Of a stretch of 64,000 bases of DNA, positions 55,676-64,000 are shown in pieces. This stretch comes from Marinobacter bohaiensis (lineage in GTDB: Bacteria; Pseudomonadota; Gammaproteobacteria; Pseudomonadales; Oleiphilaceae). Made by a program: the position numbers and the translations under genes. The stretch spans positions 2,542,001 to 2,606,000 of the forward strand of contig NZ_QGEH01000001.1 of the NCBI RefSeq assembly GCF_003258515.1, in the 5' to 3' direction. Each line of letters begins with the position of its first letter. Position 1 is the stretch's first letter. A model generated the notes under the pieces. It worked only from the letters and a program-made list of their open reading frames with translations. It had not been told where the DNA came from and did not search any database.

Positions 55676-57604
55676 TTACAGCAGCAGATGACGCAGGTCT
55701 TCCAGACCCGCCCGCAGCGTGTTGGTGAACCGGGCCGCGTCAGCGCCGTTGATCGCACGATGGTCGTACGACAGCGACAGCGGCAGCATCAGCCGCGGCT
55801 GGAAGGCGGAGCCGTCCCAGACCGGGGCCATCTTGGACTTGGAAACACCCAGGATTGCCACTTCCGGCGTGTTGACGATCGGCGTGAACGCCGTGCCGCC
55901 AATGCCGCCGAGGCTGGTGATGGTGAAGCAGGCACCCTGCATGTCCTTGGGGCCCAGCTTCTTGTCGCGCGCTTTCTGGGCCATGACCTGGCACTCTTCC
56001 GCCAGCTCCCACAGGCCCTTCTGGTCGACGTTGCGAATCACCGGAACCACCAGGCCATCCGGCGTATCCACGGCGATGCCGATGTGGATGTAGCGCTTCT
56101 GGATGACTTCCTTCTTCTCCATGTCCAGGGACACGTTGAAGTTCGGGTGCTCGGCCAGTGCCTTGGCGCAGATCTTCAGCAGGAACGCCATGGGCGTCAG
56201 CTTCACGCCGCGCTTCTCACCTTCGGCTTTCTTCGACTTGCGGAAGTCCTCCATCTCGGTGATGTCGGCTTCCTCAAACTGGGTCACGTGCGGCACGTTG
56301 AGCCAGCTGCGCTGCATGCTGTCCGCCGTCAGCTTCATCAGGCGGCTCATGCTCTGGCGCTCGATCTCACCGAACTGGCTGAAGTCCGGCAGTTTCACCG
56401 CCGGCAAGCCCGCCCCGGCCGGAGACGCATCCTGCTGCACCTTGGCCAGAGCCTGCTTGATGTACTTCTCGACGTCCTCTTTGAGGATGCGGTTCTTGGG
56501 ACCACTGCCCTGGATGCGGCCCAGGTCGGCGCCCAGTTCCCGCGCCAGACGGCGCACCGCCGGGCCAGCGTGAACCTTCTTGCCCGACTTGGCCGCCGGC
56601 TCAGCCGCAGCCGTCGGTTGGCTGGCCGGCGCCGGTTCGGACTTGGCCGGGGCTGCCGGCCTGGACTCCGGCTGGGCCGCCGGAGCCGGTGCGGCAGCGC
56701 CGCCGCTGGTCTCGATCTGGCCAACCACGTCGCCTTCGCTGATGCGATCACCAACGCTGACGCTGATGGCCTTGACTTTACCCGCGGCCGGAGCCGGCAG
56801 TTCGACGGAGGCCTTGTCGGATTCGACCACCAGGATCGGGTCTTCCTCGGCCACGTCGTCGCCTGCTGCGACGCTGATCTCGATGACTTCCACCGAGTCG
56901 GCACCACCCAGGTCGGGCACCACGATGTCTTCGCTGCCACCGCCGGACGCAGCAGGCGCAGACGCCGCCGGTGCTTCGGCCGGTTTCTCGGCAGCCGGAG
57001 CGGACTCGGCCGCCGCCGGCGCGGATCCGCCCGCGGTTTCGATCTGGCCGATCACGTCGCCTTCGCTGATGCTGTCACCCACGCTCACGGACAGCGCCTT
57101 GAGGGTGCCGCCCGCCGGCGCCGGCAGTTCCACCGATGCCTTGTCGGACTCGACCACCAGGATGGCGTCCTCCGCCTCCAGGCTGTCACCGACCTTCGCG
57201 CTGATTTCGATGACTTCGACGGAATCGGCACCGCCCAGGTCCGGCACGACGATGTCTTCGACACCGCCGCCCGAGCTTGGGGCCGGCGCTTCTTCCTGGG
57301 CCGGAGCCGGCTCGGCTTCAGCCTTGGCCGGGGCGTCCTCTTCAGCGGCGCTGTCGGCGGTTTCGCCCTCGCCCGCTTCGATCTGGCCAACCACGTCACC
57401 CTCGCTGAGGCTGTCACCGACGCTGACGTTCAGCGCGGTGATCTTGCCGCCCTTGGGTGCCGGCAGCTCGACGCTGGCCTTGTCCGATTCCAGGACCAGG
57501 ATGGGATCCTCTTCGGCCACGGTATCGCCCACTTTGACGCTGATCTCGATGACTTCGACCGATTCCGAACCACCCAGGTCGGGAACACGAATATCTTCTG
57601 CCAT
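55676..57604 (-). CDS. aceF: Pyruvate dehydrogenase E2, dihydrolipoamide acetyltransferase with three lipoyl domains
   Basis: 642 residues. Three lipoyl domains carry the lipoylated Lys in ESDKASVELP at about 42, 155 and 264, joined by Ala/Pro-rich linkers. A peripheral-subunit-binding domain (HAGPAVRRLARELGADLGRI, about 346-365) and the catalytic acyltransferase follow, with H615 in SYDHRAINGADAARF. The second and third domains repeat nearly verbatim blocks (IVVPDLGGADSVEVIEIS), pointing to recent duplication or homogenisation. 22 bp after aceE in the same operon. Transfers acetyl groups to CoA. Confidence 0.96.
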   Translation of the reverse strand: MAEDIRVPDLGGSESVEVIEISVKVGDTVAEEDPILVLESDKASVELPAPKGGKITALNVSVGDSLSEGDVVGQIEAGEGETADSAAEEDAPAKAEAEPAPAQEEAPAPSSGGGVEDIVVPDLGGADSVEVIEISAKVGDSLEAEDAILVVESDKASVELPAPAGGTLKALSVSVGDSISEGDVIGQIETAGGSAPAAAESAPAAEKPAEAPAASAPAASGGGSEDIVVPDLGGADSVEVIEISVAAGDDVAEEDPILVVESDKASVELPAPAAGKVKAISVSVGDRISEGDVVGQIETSGGAAAPAPAAQPESRPAAPAKSEPAPASQPTAAAEPAAKSGKKVHAGPAVRRLARELGADLGRIQGSGPKNRILKEDVEKYIKQALAKVQQDASPAGAGLPAVKLPDFSQFGEIERQSMSRLMKLTADSMQRSWLNVPHVTQFEEADITEMEDFRKSKKAEGEKRGVKLTPMAFLLKICAKALAEHPNFNVSLDMEKKEVIQKRYIHIGIAVDTPDGLVVPVIRNVDQKGLWELAEECQVMAQKARDKKLGPKDMQGACFTITSLGGIGGTAFTPIVNTPEVAILGVSKSKMAPVWDGSAFQPRLMLPLSLSYDHRAINGADAARFTNTLRAGLEDLRHLLL

Positions 57605-57626
57605 GATGCTGTGTCTCCTTGCCGGT

Positions 57627-60281
57627 TTACTTCAGAACGGGATCGGTCGCGTCGGCATCGATGCCGAATTCGCGGATGGCATCCTCGACCACTTCAGGCT
57701 TGATCTTGCCCTGGCGTGCCAGGGAGCCCAGTGCGGCAACCACGACGTGGCCACGGTCGACTTCGAAGTGACGACGCAGCTTCTCGCGGGTGTCACTGCG
57801 GCCGAAGCCGTCGGTGCCCAACACGGTATAGTCGCCCTTGACCCAGGCGCGAACCTGGTCGGCGTACAGGCGCATGTAGTCGGTGGATGCGATCACCGGC
57901 GCATCGGAGTCGCCCAGCACTTCCTCAATGTACGGTGTGCGCGGACGGGACGCCGGATGCAGGCGGTTCCAGCGGTCGATGTGACGGCCGTCGCGCGCCA
58001 GCTCGTTGAAGCTGGTGACGCTGTAGACGTCGGAGGCCACGTCGTACTTCTCCGCCAGGATCTTGCCGGCTTCACGCACCTCATTGAGGATGGTGCCGCT
58101 GCCCATCAGGCGTACAGAGTGCTTGGCTTTCTTGCCGCCGTTCTCTTCCAGCTTGTAGATACCCCGGATGATGCCGTCTTCCACGCCTTCCGGCATGGCC
58201 GGGTGCGCGTAGTTCTCGTTCATCAGGGTGATGTAGTAGTACACGTCCTCGTTGTCGCCGTACATGCGCTGCATGCCGTGGCGCACGATGACCGCGATTT
58301 CGTAGGCGAACGTCGGGTCATAGGACACGCAGTTCGGCACGGTGGCGGACAGCACGTGGCTGTGGCCGTCCTGGTGCTGCAGGCCTTCGCCGTTCAGCGT
58401 GGTCCGGCCGGCGGTACCACCCAGCAGGAAGCCGCGGGAACGCATGTCACCAGCAGCCCAGCACAGGTCGCCGACACGCTGGAAACCGAACATCGAGTAG
58501 AAGATGTAGAACGGGATCAGCGGGTAGTCGTTGGTGCTGTAGGACGTCGCGGCGGCAATCCAGGCGGACATGGCACCGGCTTCGTTGATGCCTTCCTGCA
58601 GGATCTGGCCCTTGCGGTCCTCACGGTAGTACATGATCTGGTTACGGTCGTTGGGCGTGTACTTCTGCCCCTCGGCCGTGTACAGCCCGACCTGGCGGAA
58701 CATACCGTCCATACCGAAAGTACGGGCTTCGTCCGGCACGATCGGCACCACTCGGGAACCAATCTGCTTGTCTTTGATCAGCGTGCCCAGCATGCGCACG
58801 AACGCCATCGTCGTGGACAGCTCGCGGTCGCCACTGGATTCCAGCTGCGCCTTGAAGTTCTCCAGCGGCGGGATAGTCAGCGGCTGACTCTCGGTGCGAC
58901 GACGCGGCAGGCTGCCGCCCAGTTTGTCGCGCATCTTCTTCATGTACTGCATTTCCGGGGAATCCGGCGCCGGACGGTAGTACGGCATGCCTTCGATTTC
59001 GTCGTCGGAAATGGGCACACCGAAGCGGTCACGGAATTCCTTGATGGTTTCCATGCTCAGCTTCTTCTGCTGGTGCGCGGTGTTCTGCGCCTGGCCTTGT
59101 TCGCCGAAGCCGTAGCCCTTGATGGTGTGGGCCAGGATCACGGTCGGGCCACCCTTGTGGTTGACCGCTTCGTGATAAGCCGCGTAGACCTTGTACGGGT
59201 CGTGGCCGCCGCGGTTCAGGGCGTAGATGTCGTCGTCGGACATGTGCTCGACGCGCTTGAGCAGCTCCGGATCGCGACCGAAGAAGTTCTGGCGCACGTA
59301 GCCACCGCCGTTGGACTTGAAGTTCTGCATCTCGCCATCGACGGCTTCGTCCATGACCTTCTGCATGCGGCCATCGTCGTCCTGTTCGAACAACGGATCC
59401 CACAGGCGGCCCCAGACAACCTTGAGCACGTTCCAGTTGGCGCCACGGAAGATGCCTTCCAGCTCCTGGATGATCTTGCCGTTACCGCGCACCGGGCCAT
59501 CCAGGCGCTGCAGGTTGCAGTTGACCACGAAAATGAGGTTGTCGAGCTTCTCTCGACCGGCCAGACCGATGGCACCCAGCGTTTCCGGCTCGTCGCACTC
59601 ACCGTCACCAATGAAGCACCATACCTTGCGGTCCGCGCCCTGCGTCTGCTCGCGGTTCTGCAGGTACTTCATCACGTGCGCCTGGTAGATCGCCTGGATC
59701 GGGCCCAGACCCATGGATACAGTCGGGAATTGCCAGTAATCCGGCATCAGCCAGGGGTGCGGATAGGAAGACAGGCCGTTGCCGTCCACCTCGTTACGGA
59801 AGTTGTCCAGCTGCTCTTCGCTCAGTCGGCCTTCCAGGTAGGAACGCGCGTAGATGCCCGGCGAGATATGGCCCTGGAAGTACACCAGGTCGCCTTCGCG
59901 GGTTTCATCGCCGGCGTGGAAGAAGTAGTTGTAGCCCACATCCATCAGAGTGGCGATGGATGAGAAAGAGTGGATATGGCCACCCAGCTCGCCCGGACGC
60001 TTGTTGGCCCGGATAACCGTGGCCAGGGCGTTCCAGCGGATCAGGGAGCGGATACGACGCTCCATGAACAGGTCACCCGGCATACGCGCCTCGCGACTGG
60101 CGGGGATCGTGTTGCGGTACGGCGTGTTGACGCTGTACGGCAGCATCGTACCTTCCCGGCTGGCACGCTCGCCCAGACGCTCAAGCAGAAATGCTGCCCG
60201 GTCAAGCCCTTCCTCACTCAGTACGGATTCGAGGGATTCAATCCATTCCCCGGTTTCCGTCGGATCTTCATCATGCAACAT
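57627..60281 (-). CDS. aceE: Pyruvate dehydrogenase E1 component (homodimeric)
   Basis: 884 residues, the single-chain E1 type of gammaproteobacteria. It decarboxylates pyruvate using thiamine diphosphate. TPP-binding GDGECDEPETLGAI lies at about 226; conserved HIHSFSSIATLMDVGYNYFFH, GHISPGIYARSYLEGRL, VVWGRLWDPLFEQDDDG, and the C-terminal VLGTDGFGRSDTREKLRRHFEV are present. GAGGAGATATTGA precedes the ATG. First gene of aceEF, divergent from malT. Very long antisense reading frames overlie it and are shadows of GC-rich codons. Confidence 0.97.
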   Translation of the reverse strand: MLHDEDPTETGEWIESLESVLSEEGLDRAAFLLERLGERASREGTMLPYSVNTPYRNTIPASREARMPGDLFMERRIRSLIRWNALATVIRANKRPGELGGHIHSFSSIATLMDVGYNYFFHAGDETREGDLVYFQGHISPGIYARSYLEGRLSEEQLDNFRNEVDGNGLSSYPHPWLMPDYWQFPTVSMGLGPIQAIYQAHVMKYLQNREQTQGADRKVWCFIGDGECDEPETLGAIGLAGREKLDNLIFVVNCNLQRLDGPVRGNGKIIQELEGIFRGANWNVLKVVWGRLWDPLFEQDDDGRMQKVMDEAVDGEMQNFKSNGGGYVRQNFFGRDPELLKRVEHMSDDDIYALNRGGHDPYKVYAAYHEAVNHKGGPTVILAHTIKGYGFGEQGQAQNTAHQQKKLSMETIKEFRDRFGVPISDDEIEGMPYYRPAPDSPEMQYMKKMRDKLGGSLPRRRTESQPLTIPPLENFKAQLESSGDRELSTTMAFVRMLGTLIKDKQIGSRVVPIVPDEARTFGMDGMFRQVGLYTAEGQKYTPNDRNQIMYYREDRKGQILQEGINEAGAMSAWIAAATSYSTNDYPLIPFYIFYSMFGFQRVGDLCWAAGDMRSRGFLLGGTAGRTTLNGEGLQHQDGHSHVLSATVPNCVSYDPTFAYEIAVIVRHGMQRMYGDNEDVYYYITLMNENYAHPAMPEGVEDGIIRGIYKLEENGGKKAKHSVRLMGSGTILNEVREAGKILAEKYDVASDVYSVTSFNELARDGRHIDRWNRLHPASRPRTPYIEEVLGDSDAPVIASTDYMRLYADQVRAWVKGDYTVLGTDGFGRSDTREKLRRHFEVDRGHVVVAALGSLARQGKIKPEVVEDAIREFGIDADATDPVLK

Positions 60282-60364
60282 TCAATATCTCCTCGTGCGG
60301 AAGCTGGGCGCGACCCGGCTTGGTGAATGACTGGTCGTTACGGAGCGAACCTGTTCATAATGGC

Positions 60365-60396
60365 GGGAACCACTACCATCGGAGGGAACCACTACC
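60365..60396. repeat. Direct repeat in the aceE-malT intergenic region
   Basis: GGGAACCACTACC occurs twice, at 60365-60377 and 60384-60396, 19 bases apart centre to centre. The second copy lies inside a small inverted repeat (ATCGG ... CCGAT, 60378-60399). It is between the two divergent starts, 84-115 bases from aceE, so it may be an operator or a leader element. Confidence 0.6.
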
Positions 60397-60500
60397 GATC
60401 AGGGTTGGCGTAAGCCAGGCGACCTTATACCAGAACGCGGCCCTGTTAAGTCCTACGACTTTTGTAGTAATTAATAAATCAATGTATATTTGAGGCGCTC

Positions 60501-60506
60501 TATAAT
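60501..60506 (+). promoter_or_regulatory. -10 element of a malT promoter
   Basis: A perfect TATAAT lies in an AT-rich stretch about 44 bases before the malT ATG; no good -35 is seen 16-18 bases upstream, consistent with a promoter that needs an activator. A PdhR site was looked for and not found. Confidence 0.4.
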
Positions 60507-60549
60507 AGGGTTTTTTTGCTATTATTTACAACAAAAGAGCTTGATCCAG

Positions 60550-63312
60550 ATGGTCATGACAACAACAGTCGAGCCCGGTCAGCGCACCTTCATCAGCGCC
60601 AAAACCTTATCACCACAAGCCCCAACGGCGCTCATTAGCCGGGAAAAATTCAATGACGTGCTGCATGAAACGAATAGCGTAGGCCTGCTTCTCGTACAGG
60701 CGCCGGCCGGCTATGGCAAAACCACCACCCTGGCCGAACGGTTGGCAGCGCTCCAGGCCGACAGCGCCTGGTTCCGTCTCGATGCGCCCGACAACGACCC
60801 TGCCCTGTTCGCCGCCTACCTGGCACACGCCCTGGAAGAAGCGCGACCGGGCACCTGTCCGCAAACCGTAAAGACGCTCTCGGACACAGGCTTCGATAAC
60901 CTGCAGGCATTCCTGACCCATCTGCTGGCCGAGATGCCGCTCGAGGCAGACCCTCTTTACCTAGTCCTCGACGATTACCACTTGATGACATCGCCCGAGA
61001 TCCACGATGCCATCCGTTTCCTGCTGCGTCACCAGCCCGGCTACCTGGTACTGGTCCTGCTGACCCGCACTGCGCCGCCGATCGGCGTGGCGCAGTTACG
61101 CATGCAGGGACGCATGCTGGAAATCACCGCCCGCGATCTGGGCTTCGACGCCGACGAAGCCCAGCACTATTTCGAAAGCCGGCTGCGCTACGAGGTCTCC
61201 CGCGAGAGCATCGAGCGCGCCGTGCGACGGGTGGAGGGCTGGATTTCCGCCCTGCAACTGGTGGCCGCGCACGCCCACACCAGCGTCGAATTCAACACCA
61301 TGGTGGAGCAATTCGAGGACGGCAACCAGTTCATCTTCGACTATTTCGACGAACTCATCGGCCGCCAGCTGGATACCGATGCCCTGGGCTTCCTGTTACG
61401 CACCAGCATCCTGGACCGGTTCAACGCTTTCCTGGCCATGCGCGTGGCCGGCCACAGCGACGGCCAGGCCCTGCTCAACCAGCTGATCAGCCGCGGCTAT
61501 TTCGTCATGGCACTGGACAGCAGCGGCCTCTGGTTCCGCTACCACCCACTGTTCAGCGCCTACCTGCGCCACCTGCTGGCCTGCTCGGCCCAGGAAAACC
61601 CTCGCAGCCTGCACCAGAAAGCCTGTGATGCCTGGCGCGAGATGGGCAGCCCCGAGGACGCCGCCCGCCACGCCGTGAAGGCCCAGGACCCGGAACGCAT
61701 CGTCAGTCTGCTCAAGCAACACGGCCGCTCCTTCTTTACAGAGGGGCTGTTCACCCTGCTGCAACAGTGCCTGGACGCCCTGTCTCCGGCGAGTATCGCC
61801 GACGAGCCCATGCTCACCCTGCTGCGCGCCTGGGTGGCACAGAGTCAGTACAAGTCGGACGAGGTGGAGCAGTGGCTGGCCGCGGCGGAAGCCAAGCTCA
61901 AGGAGCATCTGAGCGAGGACGACCTGCGTTCGGTGCAATGCGAATTCAGTGCCGTGCGCGCCCAGGTGGCGATGAACTTCGGCGACTCACACACCGCGCT
62001 GGGGTTGGCCACCGACGCCCTGGAACAGGAGGCTCGCTTTCTGCCCACGTCCAAGGTGGCCGCCGCGTCGGTGATGGGCGAAGCTCTGTTCGTCGAAGGC
62101 CACCTCAAGGAAGCCCTGGCGCGAATGCAGGAAACCGAAACCCTGGCGCGCGCCCACGGCGCCCACCAGAACGTGATCTGGGCCTTGTGCCAGCAGTCGG
62201 AAATCAGCGTTGCCATGGGCCTGCTGCAGAAAGCCTATAACGTCCAGGAGCGCGCGTTCCAGTATGCTGAAGAGCATCACCTGCACCACCTCCCGATTCT
62301 GGAATTCCTGTTCCGCATCCGCAGCCAGGTCATGTGGGAATGGCATCATCTTGAGAACGCCGAGCGCTGCGCCCTGCAGGGCATCGAGATCCTCGAAGCC
62401 CAGGGCGAGCGCTGGCACCTGCAGAGCTACACCACCCTGGCCAAGGTGGCCCAGGCCCGTGGGCGCCAGACCCTGTGCGCCGACTACGTGCAGAAGATCC
62501 AGAAGATGCTGGCCTCCGGCGAATACCACATCGACTGGGTCGCCAACTCGCACGCCACCATGCTCTCTTTCTGGGATGCGGTGCGTGACCGCGATGCCAT
62601 CCAGCGCTGGCTGACGGCGGCGCCGGAGTACACCATCGACGACGCCACCAACCACTTCCTGCAATGCAATGCCCGCAACTGGGCTCGCGCCTACCTCAGC
62701 CTGGAGCAGCCGGAGAAGGCCCGCCCGATTCTCGAGGGATTGCAGCAGGTGGCCGAGCGCACCGGCCTGCAGACGGACCTCAACCGCAACCACATCGCCC
62801 TGTCGCATCTCTACTGGCAGCTGGAGAACCGCGACCAGGCCCTGCACCACATGCGCGAGGCGCTGACCCTGGCCAGCACCACCGGCGCCGTGGGCAGCTT
62901 CCTGCGCCTGGGCAAGGTGCTGATCAATGTCCTCAAGGGCCTGATCAGCGACCAGTTGATCGACGGTATGGAACTGCAGCGGGCGGAGCGTCTGATCCAG
63001 CTTTCCCAGCAGCAGCGTGATTTCAGCCGGGCCATCCGCATTACCCTGGACGAAGCCATCATTCAGGACATCATCGACCGTCCGGACGTGCCCGAACTGA
63101 TCCGCACCTCGCCGCTGACCCGGCGTGAGTGGCAGATTCTCAGCCTGATCCACGCCGGCCTGTCCAACGACCAGATTGCCGAACATCTGAAAGTGGCGGC
63201 GACCACCGTCAAGACGCACATCCGTAGCCTCTATCAGAAACAGAACATCACGCACCGCTCGGAAGCCATCGAACTGGCCCGCGACCTGCTCAGCAAGATA
63301 CAGGGGGAGTGA
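60550..63312 (+). CDS. malT: MalT-type ATP-dependent LuxR-family activator
   Basis: 920 residues, like E. coli MalT (901). N-terminal STAND NTPase with Walker A APAGYGKTT (about 51-59) and LYLVLDDYHLMTSPEIHDA, winged and arm domains, a long helical SUPR/TPR repeat region (about 420-790), and a C-terminal LuxR HTH (LTRREWQILSLIHAGLSNDQIAEHLKVAATTVKTHIRSLY). MalT is an activator of maltodextrin genes, with maltotriose and ATP as inducers. The following gene is a GH13 alpha-glucosidase with MalT-box-like sites in front. The ATG at 60550 is preferred; the upstream 20 residues overlap the promoter. A related LAL regulator cannot be fully excluded. Confidence 0.88.
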   Translation: MVMTTTVEPGQRTFISAKTLSPQAPTALISREKFNDVLHETNSVGLLLVQAPAGYGKTTTLAERLAALQADSAWFRLDAPDNDPALFAAYLAHALEEARPGTCPQTVKTLSDTGFDNLQAFLTHLLAEMPLEADPLYLVLDDYHLMTSPEIHDAIRFLLRHQPGYLVLVLLTRTAPPIGVAQLRMQGRMLEITARDLGFDADEAQHYFESRLRYEVSRESIERAVRRVEGWISALQLVAAHAHTSVEFNTMVEQFEDGNQFIFDYFDELIGRQLDTDALGFLLRTSILDRFNAFLAMRVAGHSDGQALLNQLISRGYFVMALDSSGLWFRYHPLFSAYLRHLLACSAQENPRSLHQKACDAWREMGSPEDAARHAVKAQDPERIVSLLKQHGRSFFTEGLFTLLQQCLDALSPASIADEPMLTLLRAWVAQSQYKSDEVEQWLAAAEAKLKEHLSEDDLRSVQCEFSAVRAQVAMNFGDSHTALGLATDALEQEARFLPTSKVAAASVMGEALFVEGHLKEALARMQETETLARAHGAHQNVIWALCQQSEISVAMGLLQKAYNVQERAFQYAEEHHLHHLPILEFLFRIRSQVMWEWHHLENAERCALQGIEILEAQGERWHLQSYTTLAKVAQARGRQTLCADYVQKIQKMLASGEYHIDWVANSHATMLSFWDAVRDRDAIQRWLTAAPEYTIDDATNHFLQCNARNWARAYLSLEQPEKARPILEGLQQVAERTGLQTDLNRNHIALSHLYWQLENRDQALHHMREALTLASTTGAVGSFLRLGKVLINVLKGLISDQLIDGMELQRAERLIQLSQQQRDFSRAIRITLDEAIIQDIIDRPDVPELIRTSPLTRREWQILSLIHAGLSNDQIAEHLKVAATTVKTHIRSLYQKQNITHRSEAIELARDLLSKIQGE

Positions 63313-63369
63313 TGCGAAAGCCGACGGGGACGGACTCCGGGGCGCCGGCCCGCCCAACGCCGGGAAGCT

Positions 63370-63424
63370 CCTCCGCCCCTCTCCTCCCCCGGACTACGCC
63401 ACCATAATTACCGCCGGGAGGATG
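63370..63424. promoter_or_regulatory. Possible MalT boxes before the alpha-glucosidase gene
   Basis: Compared with GGGGA(T/G)GAGG: minus strand GGGGAGGAGA (63380-63389) matches 9 of 10, minus strand GGGGCGGAGG (63370-63379) 9 of 10, plus strand CGGGAGGATG (63415-63424) 8 of 10. Two sites are adjacent on one strand and the third is on the other, 25 bases on, a plausible MalT arrangement. Some similarity is expected by chance in G-rich DNA. Confidence 0.42.
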
Positions 63425-63509
63425 CCCGGGCCAGCACAAGCGCGCACCATAAAGCGATGACAAGAACAAGGGACTCCTTCCCCCCAACCGACTTTGTAGT
63501 GAGTGAGGC

Positions 63510-64000
63510 ATGACAAGAACCGATTCCGACTGGTGGCGCGGCGCCGTCATCTACCAGGTCTATCCACGCAGCTTCTTCGATTCCAACGGCGACGGTATCG
63601 GCGATCTGCCGGGCGTGACCGCCAAACTGGATTACATCGCCGACCTGAACGTGGACGCCATCTGGCTGTCCCCTTTCTTCACCTCCCCGATGAAAGATTT
63701 CGGCTATGACGTATCCGACTACCGCGGCGTGGATCCTATCTTCGGGACACTGGACGACCTGGACAAGCTGATCGCCGAAGCGCACCAGCGCGGCCTGAAA
63801 ATCATGATCGACCAAGTGCTCAGCCATTCCTCCGACCAGCATGCCTGGTTCAAGGAAAGCCGCGCCAGCCGCGACAATCCCAAGGCGGACTGGTACGTCT
63901 GGGCGGACGCCCGCGAGGACGGCACGCCGCCCAACAACTGGCTGTCCGTCTTCGGCGGCTCCGCCTGGGCCTGGGACAGCCGTCGCCGCCAGTACTACCT
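63510..64000 (+). CDS. GH13 alpha-glucosidase (3' end cut by window)
   Basis: 163 residues visible, no signal peptide, so cytoplasmic. It begins MTRTDSDWWRGAVIYQVYPRSF and shows family GH13 blocks FFDSNGDGIGDLPGV, VDAIWLSPFFTSPMKDFGYDVSDYRGVDP, GLKIMIDQVLSHSSDQHAWF and DWYVWADA. These match oligo-1,6- and maltase-type alpha-glucosidases (subfamily 23-like). The catalytic Asp and Glu lie beyond the cut. GAGTGAGG precedes the ATG. Probably hydrolyses maltodextrins under control of the adjacent MalT-type activator; exact specificity cannot be judged from this fragment. Confidence 0.9.
   Translation, partial: MTRTDSDWWRGAVIYQVYPRSFFDSNGDGIGDLPGVTAKLDYIADLNVDAIWLSPFFTSPMKDFGYDVSDYRGVDPIFGTLDDLDKLIAEAHQRGLKIMIDQVLSHSSDQHAWFKESRASRDNPKADWYVWADAREDGTPPNNWLSVFGGSAWAWDSRRRQYY

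Noticed and set aside
55688-57703. 671-residue open frame opposite aceF
   Set aside because: A shadow of aceF; its Arg/Gly-rich composition simply mirrors the Ala/Pro linkers on the other strand.
56580-59963. 1127-residue open frame on the plus strand opposite aceF and aceE
   Set aside because: It is antisense to two certain genes. It is open because GC-rich codon use rarely gives stops on that frame; its low-complexity Ala/Ser/Gly and His/Val stretches mirror the sense codons and match no family.
60440-60549. AT-rich stretch before malT considered for a CRP or PdhR site
   Set aside because: No TGTGA-N6-TCACA or AATTGGT-N3-ACCAATT pattern could be found.

Overview
The window looks like a piece of a gammaproteobacterial chromosome, high in G+C (low sixties by eye) and densely coded. 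Gene content and order resemble Pseudomonas and, more closely, marine Marinobacter-type relatives: trxB-aat-bpt-infA-clpA-clpS-cspD, rluE-nudJ-mnmA-hflD-purB-roxA, a SagS-like kinase next to an OspR-like regulator, gpx, alaA and htpX, and a complete cbb3 oxidase locus ending near ttcA. The genus is an inference from remembered gene order, not from a database search. I saw no phage genes, transposases, CRISPR arrays, rRNA or tRNA genes.

Layout. 1-5.4 kb: the 5' part of a Lol lipoprotein-export permease gene, a divergent PilZ protein, a small periplasmic protein, then an agmatine-to-putrescine pair (aguA-aguB) coupled to a MoxR ATPase. 5.6-12.2 kb: thioredoxin reductase, both N-degron aminoacyl transferases, IF-1, ClpA, ClpS and a CspD-like protein, which together form a protein-turnover block. 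12.4-19.0 kb: RNA modification and purine synthesis (rluE, nudJ, mnmA, hflD, purB, roxA) and a two-domain GNAT protein. 19-28.6 kb: a LysR regulator, an unknown membrane-anchored protein, a SagS-like hybrid kinase, a redox-sensing MarR protein with glutathione peroxidase, DNA-3-methyladenine glycosylase I, alaA and htpX. 28.6-37.1 kb: pdxB, an RhlB-like helicase, epmC, dsbD, a DMT transporter, tusA, an ABM-fold protein, rlmM and a hydrolase.

37.3-46.3 kb: an ANR/FNR-type box, then ccoN-ccoO-ccoQ-ccoP, ccoG-ccoH-ccoI-ccoS and a TauE/SafE-like membrane protein. This is the whole high-affinity oxidase plus its copper and assembly factors. ccoS carries eight tandem copies of a hexamer coding for a Gly-Ser tail. 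46.4-50.5 kb: an unknown 163-residue protein, ttcA, a TetR regulator, a DnaJ-related protein and a secreted polysaccharide deacetylase.

50.5-55.3 kb (minus strand) is the most interesting part. It is a four-gene envelope operon: a membrane-anchored C39-type cysteine peptidase, a beta-barrel protein with a short helical N-terminus (FapF-like in layout), a FadL-family porin, and a secreted DUF4124 protein with a MalM-like C-terminus. It recalls the peptidase and pore of functional-amyloid (Fap) secretion but has no recognisable amyloid subunit.

55.7-64 kb: aceF and aceE (pyruvate dehydrogenase), divergent from a MalT-type activator that is followed by a truncated GH13 alpha-glucosidase preceded by MalT-box-like sites. 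This places maltodextrin use beside pyruvate oxidation.
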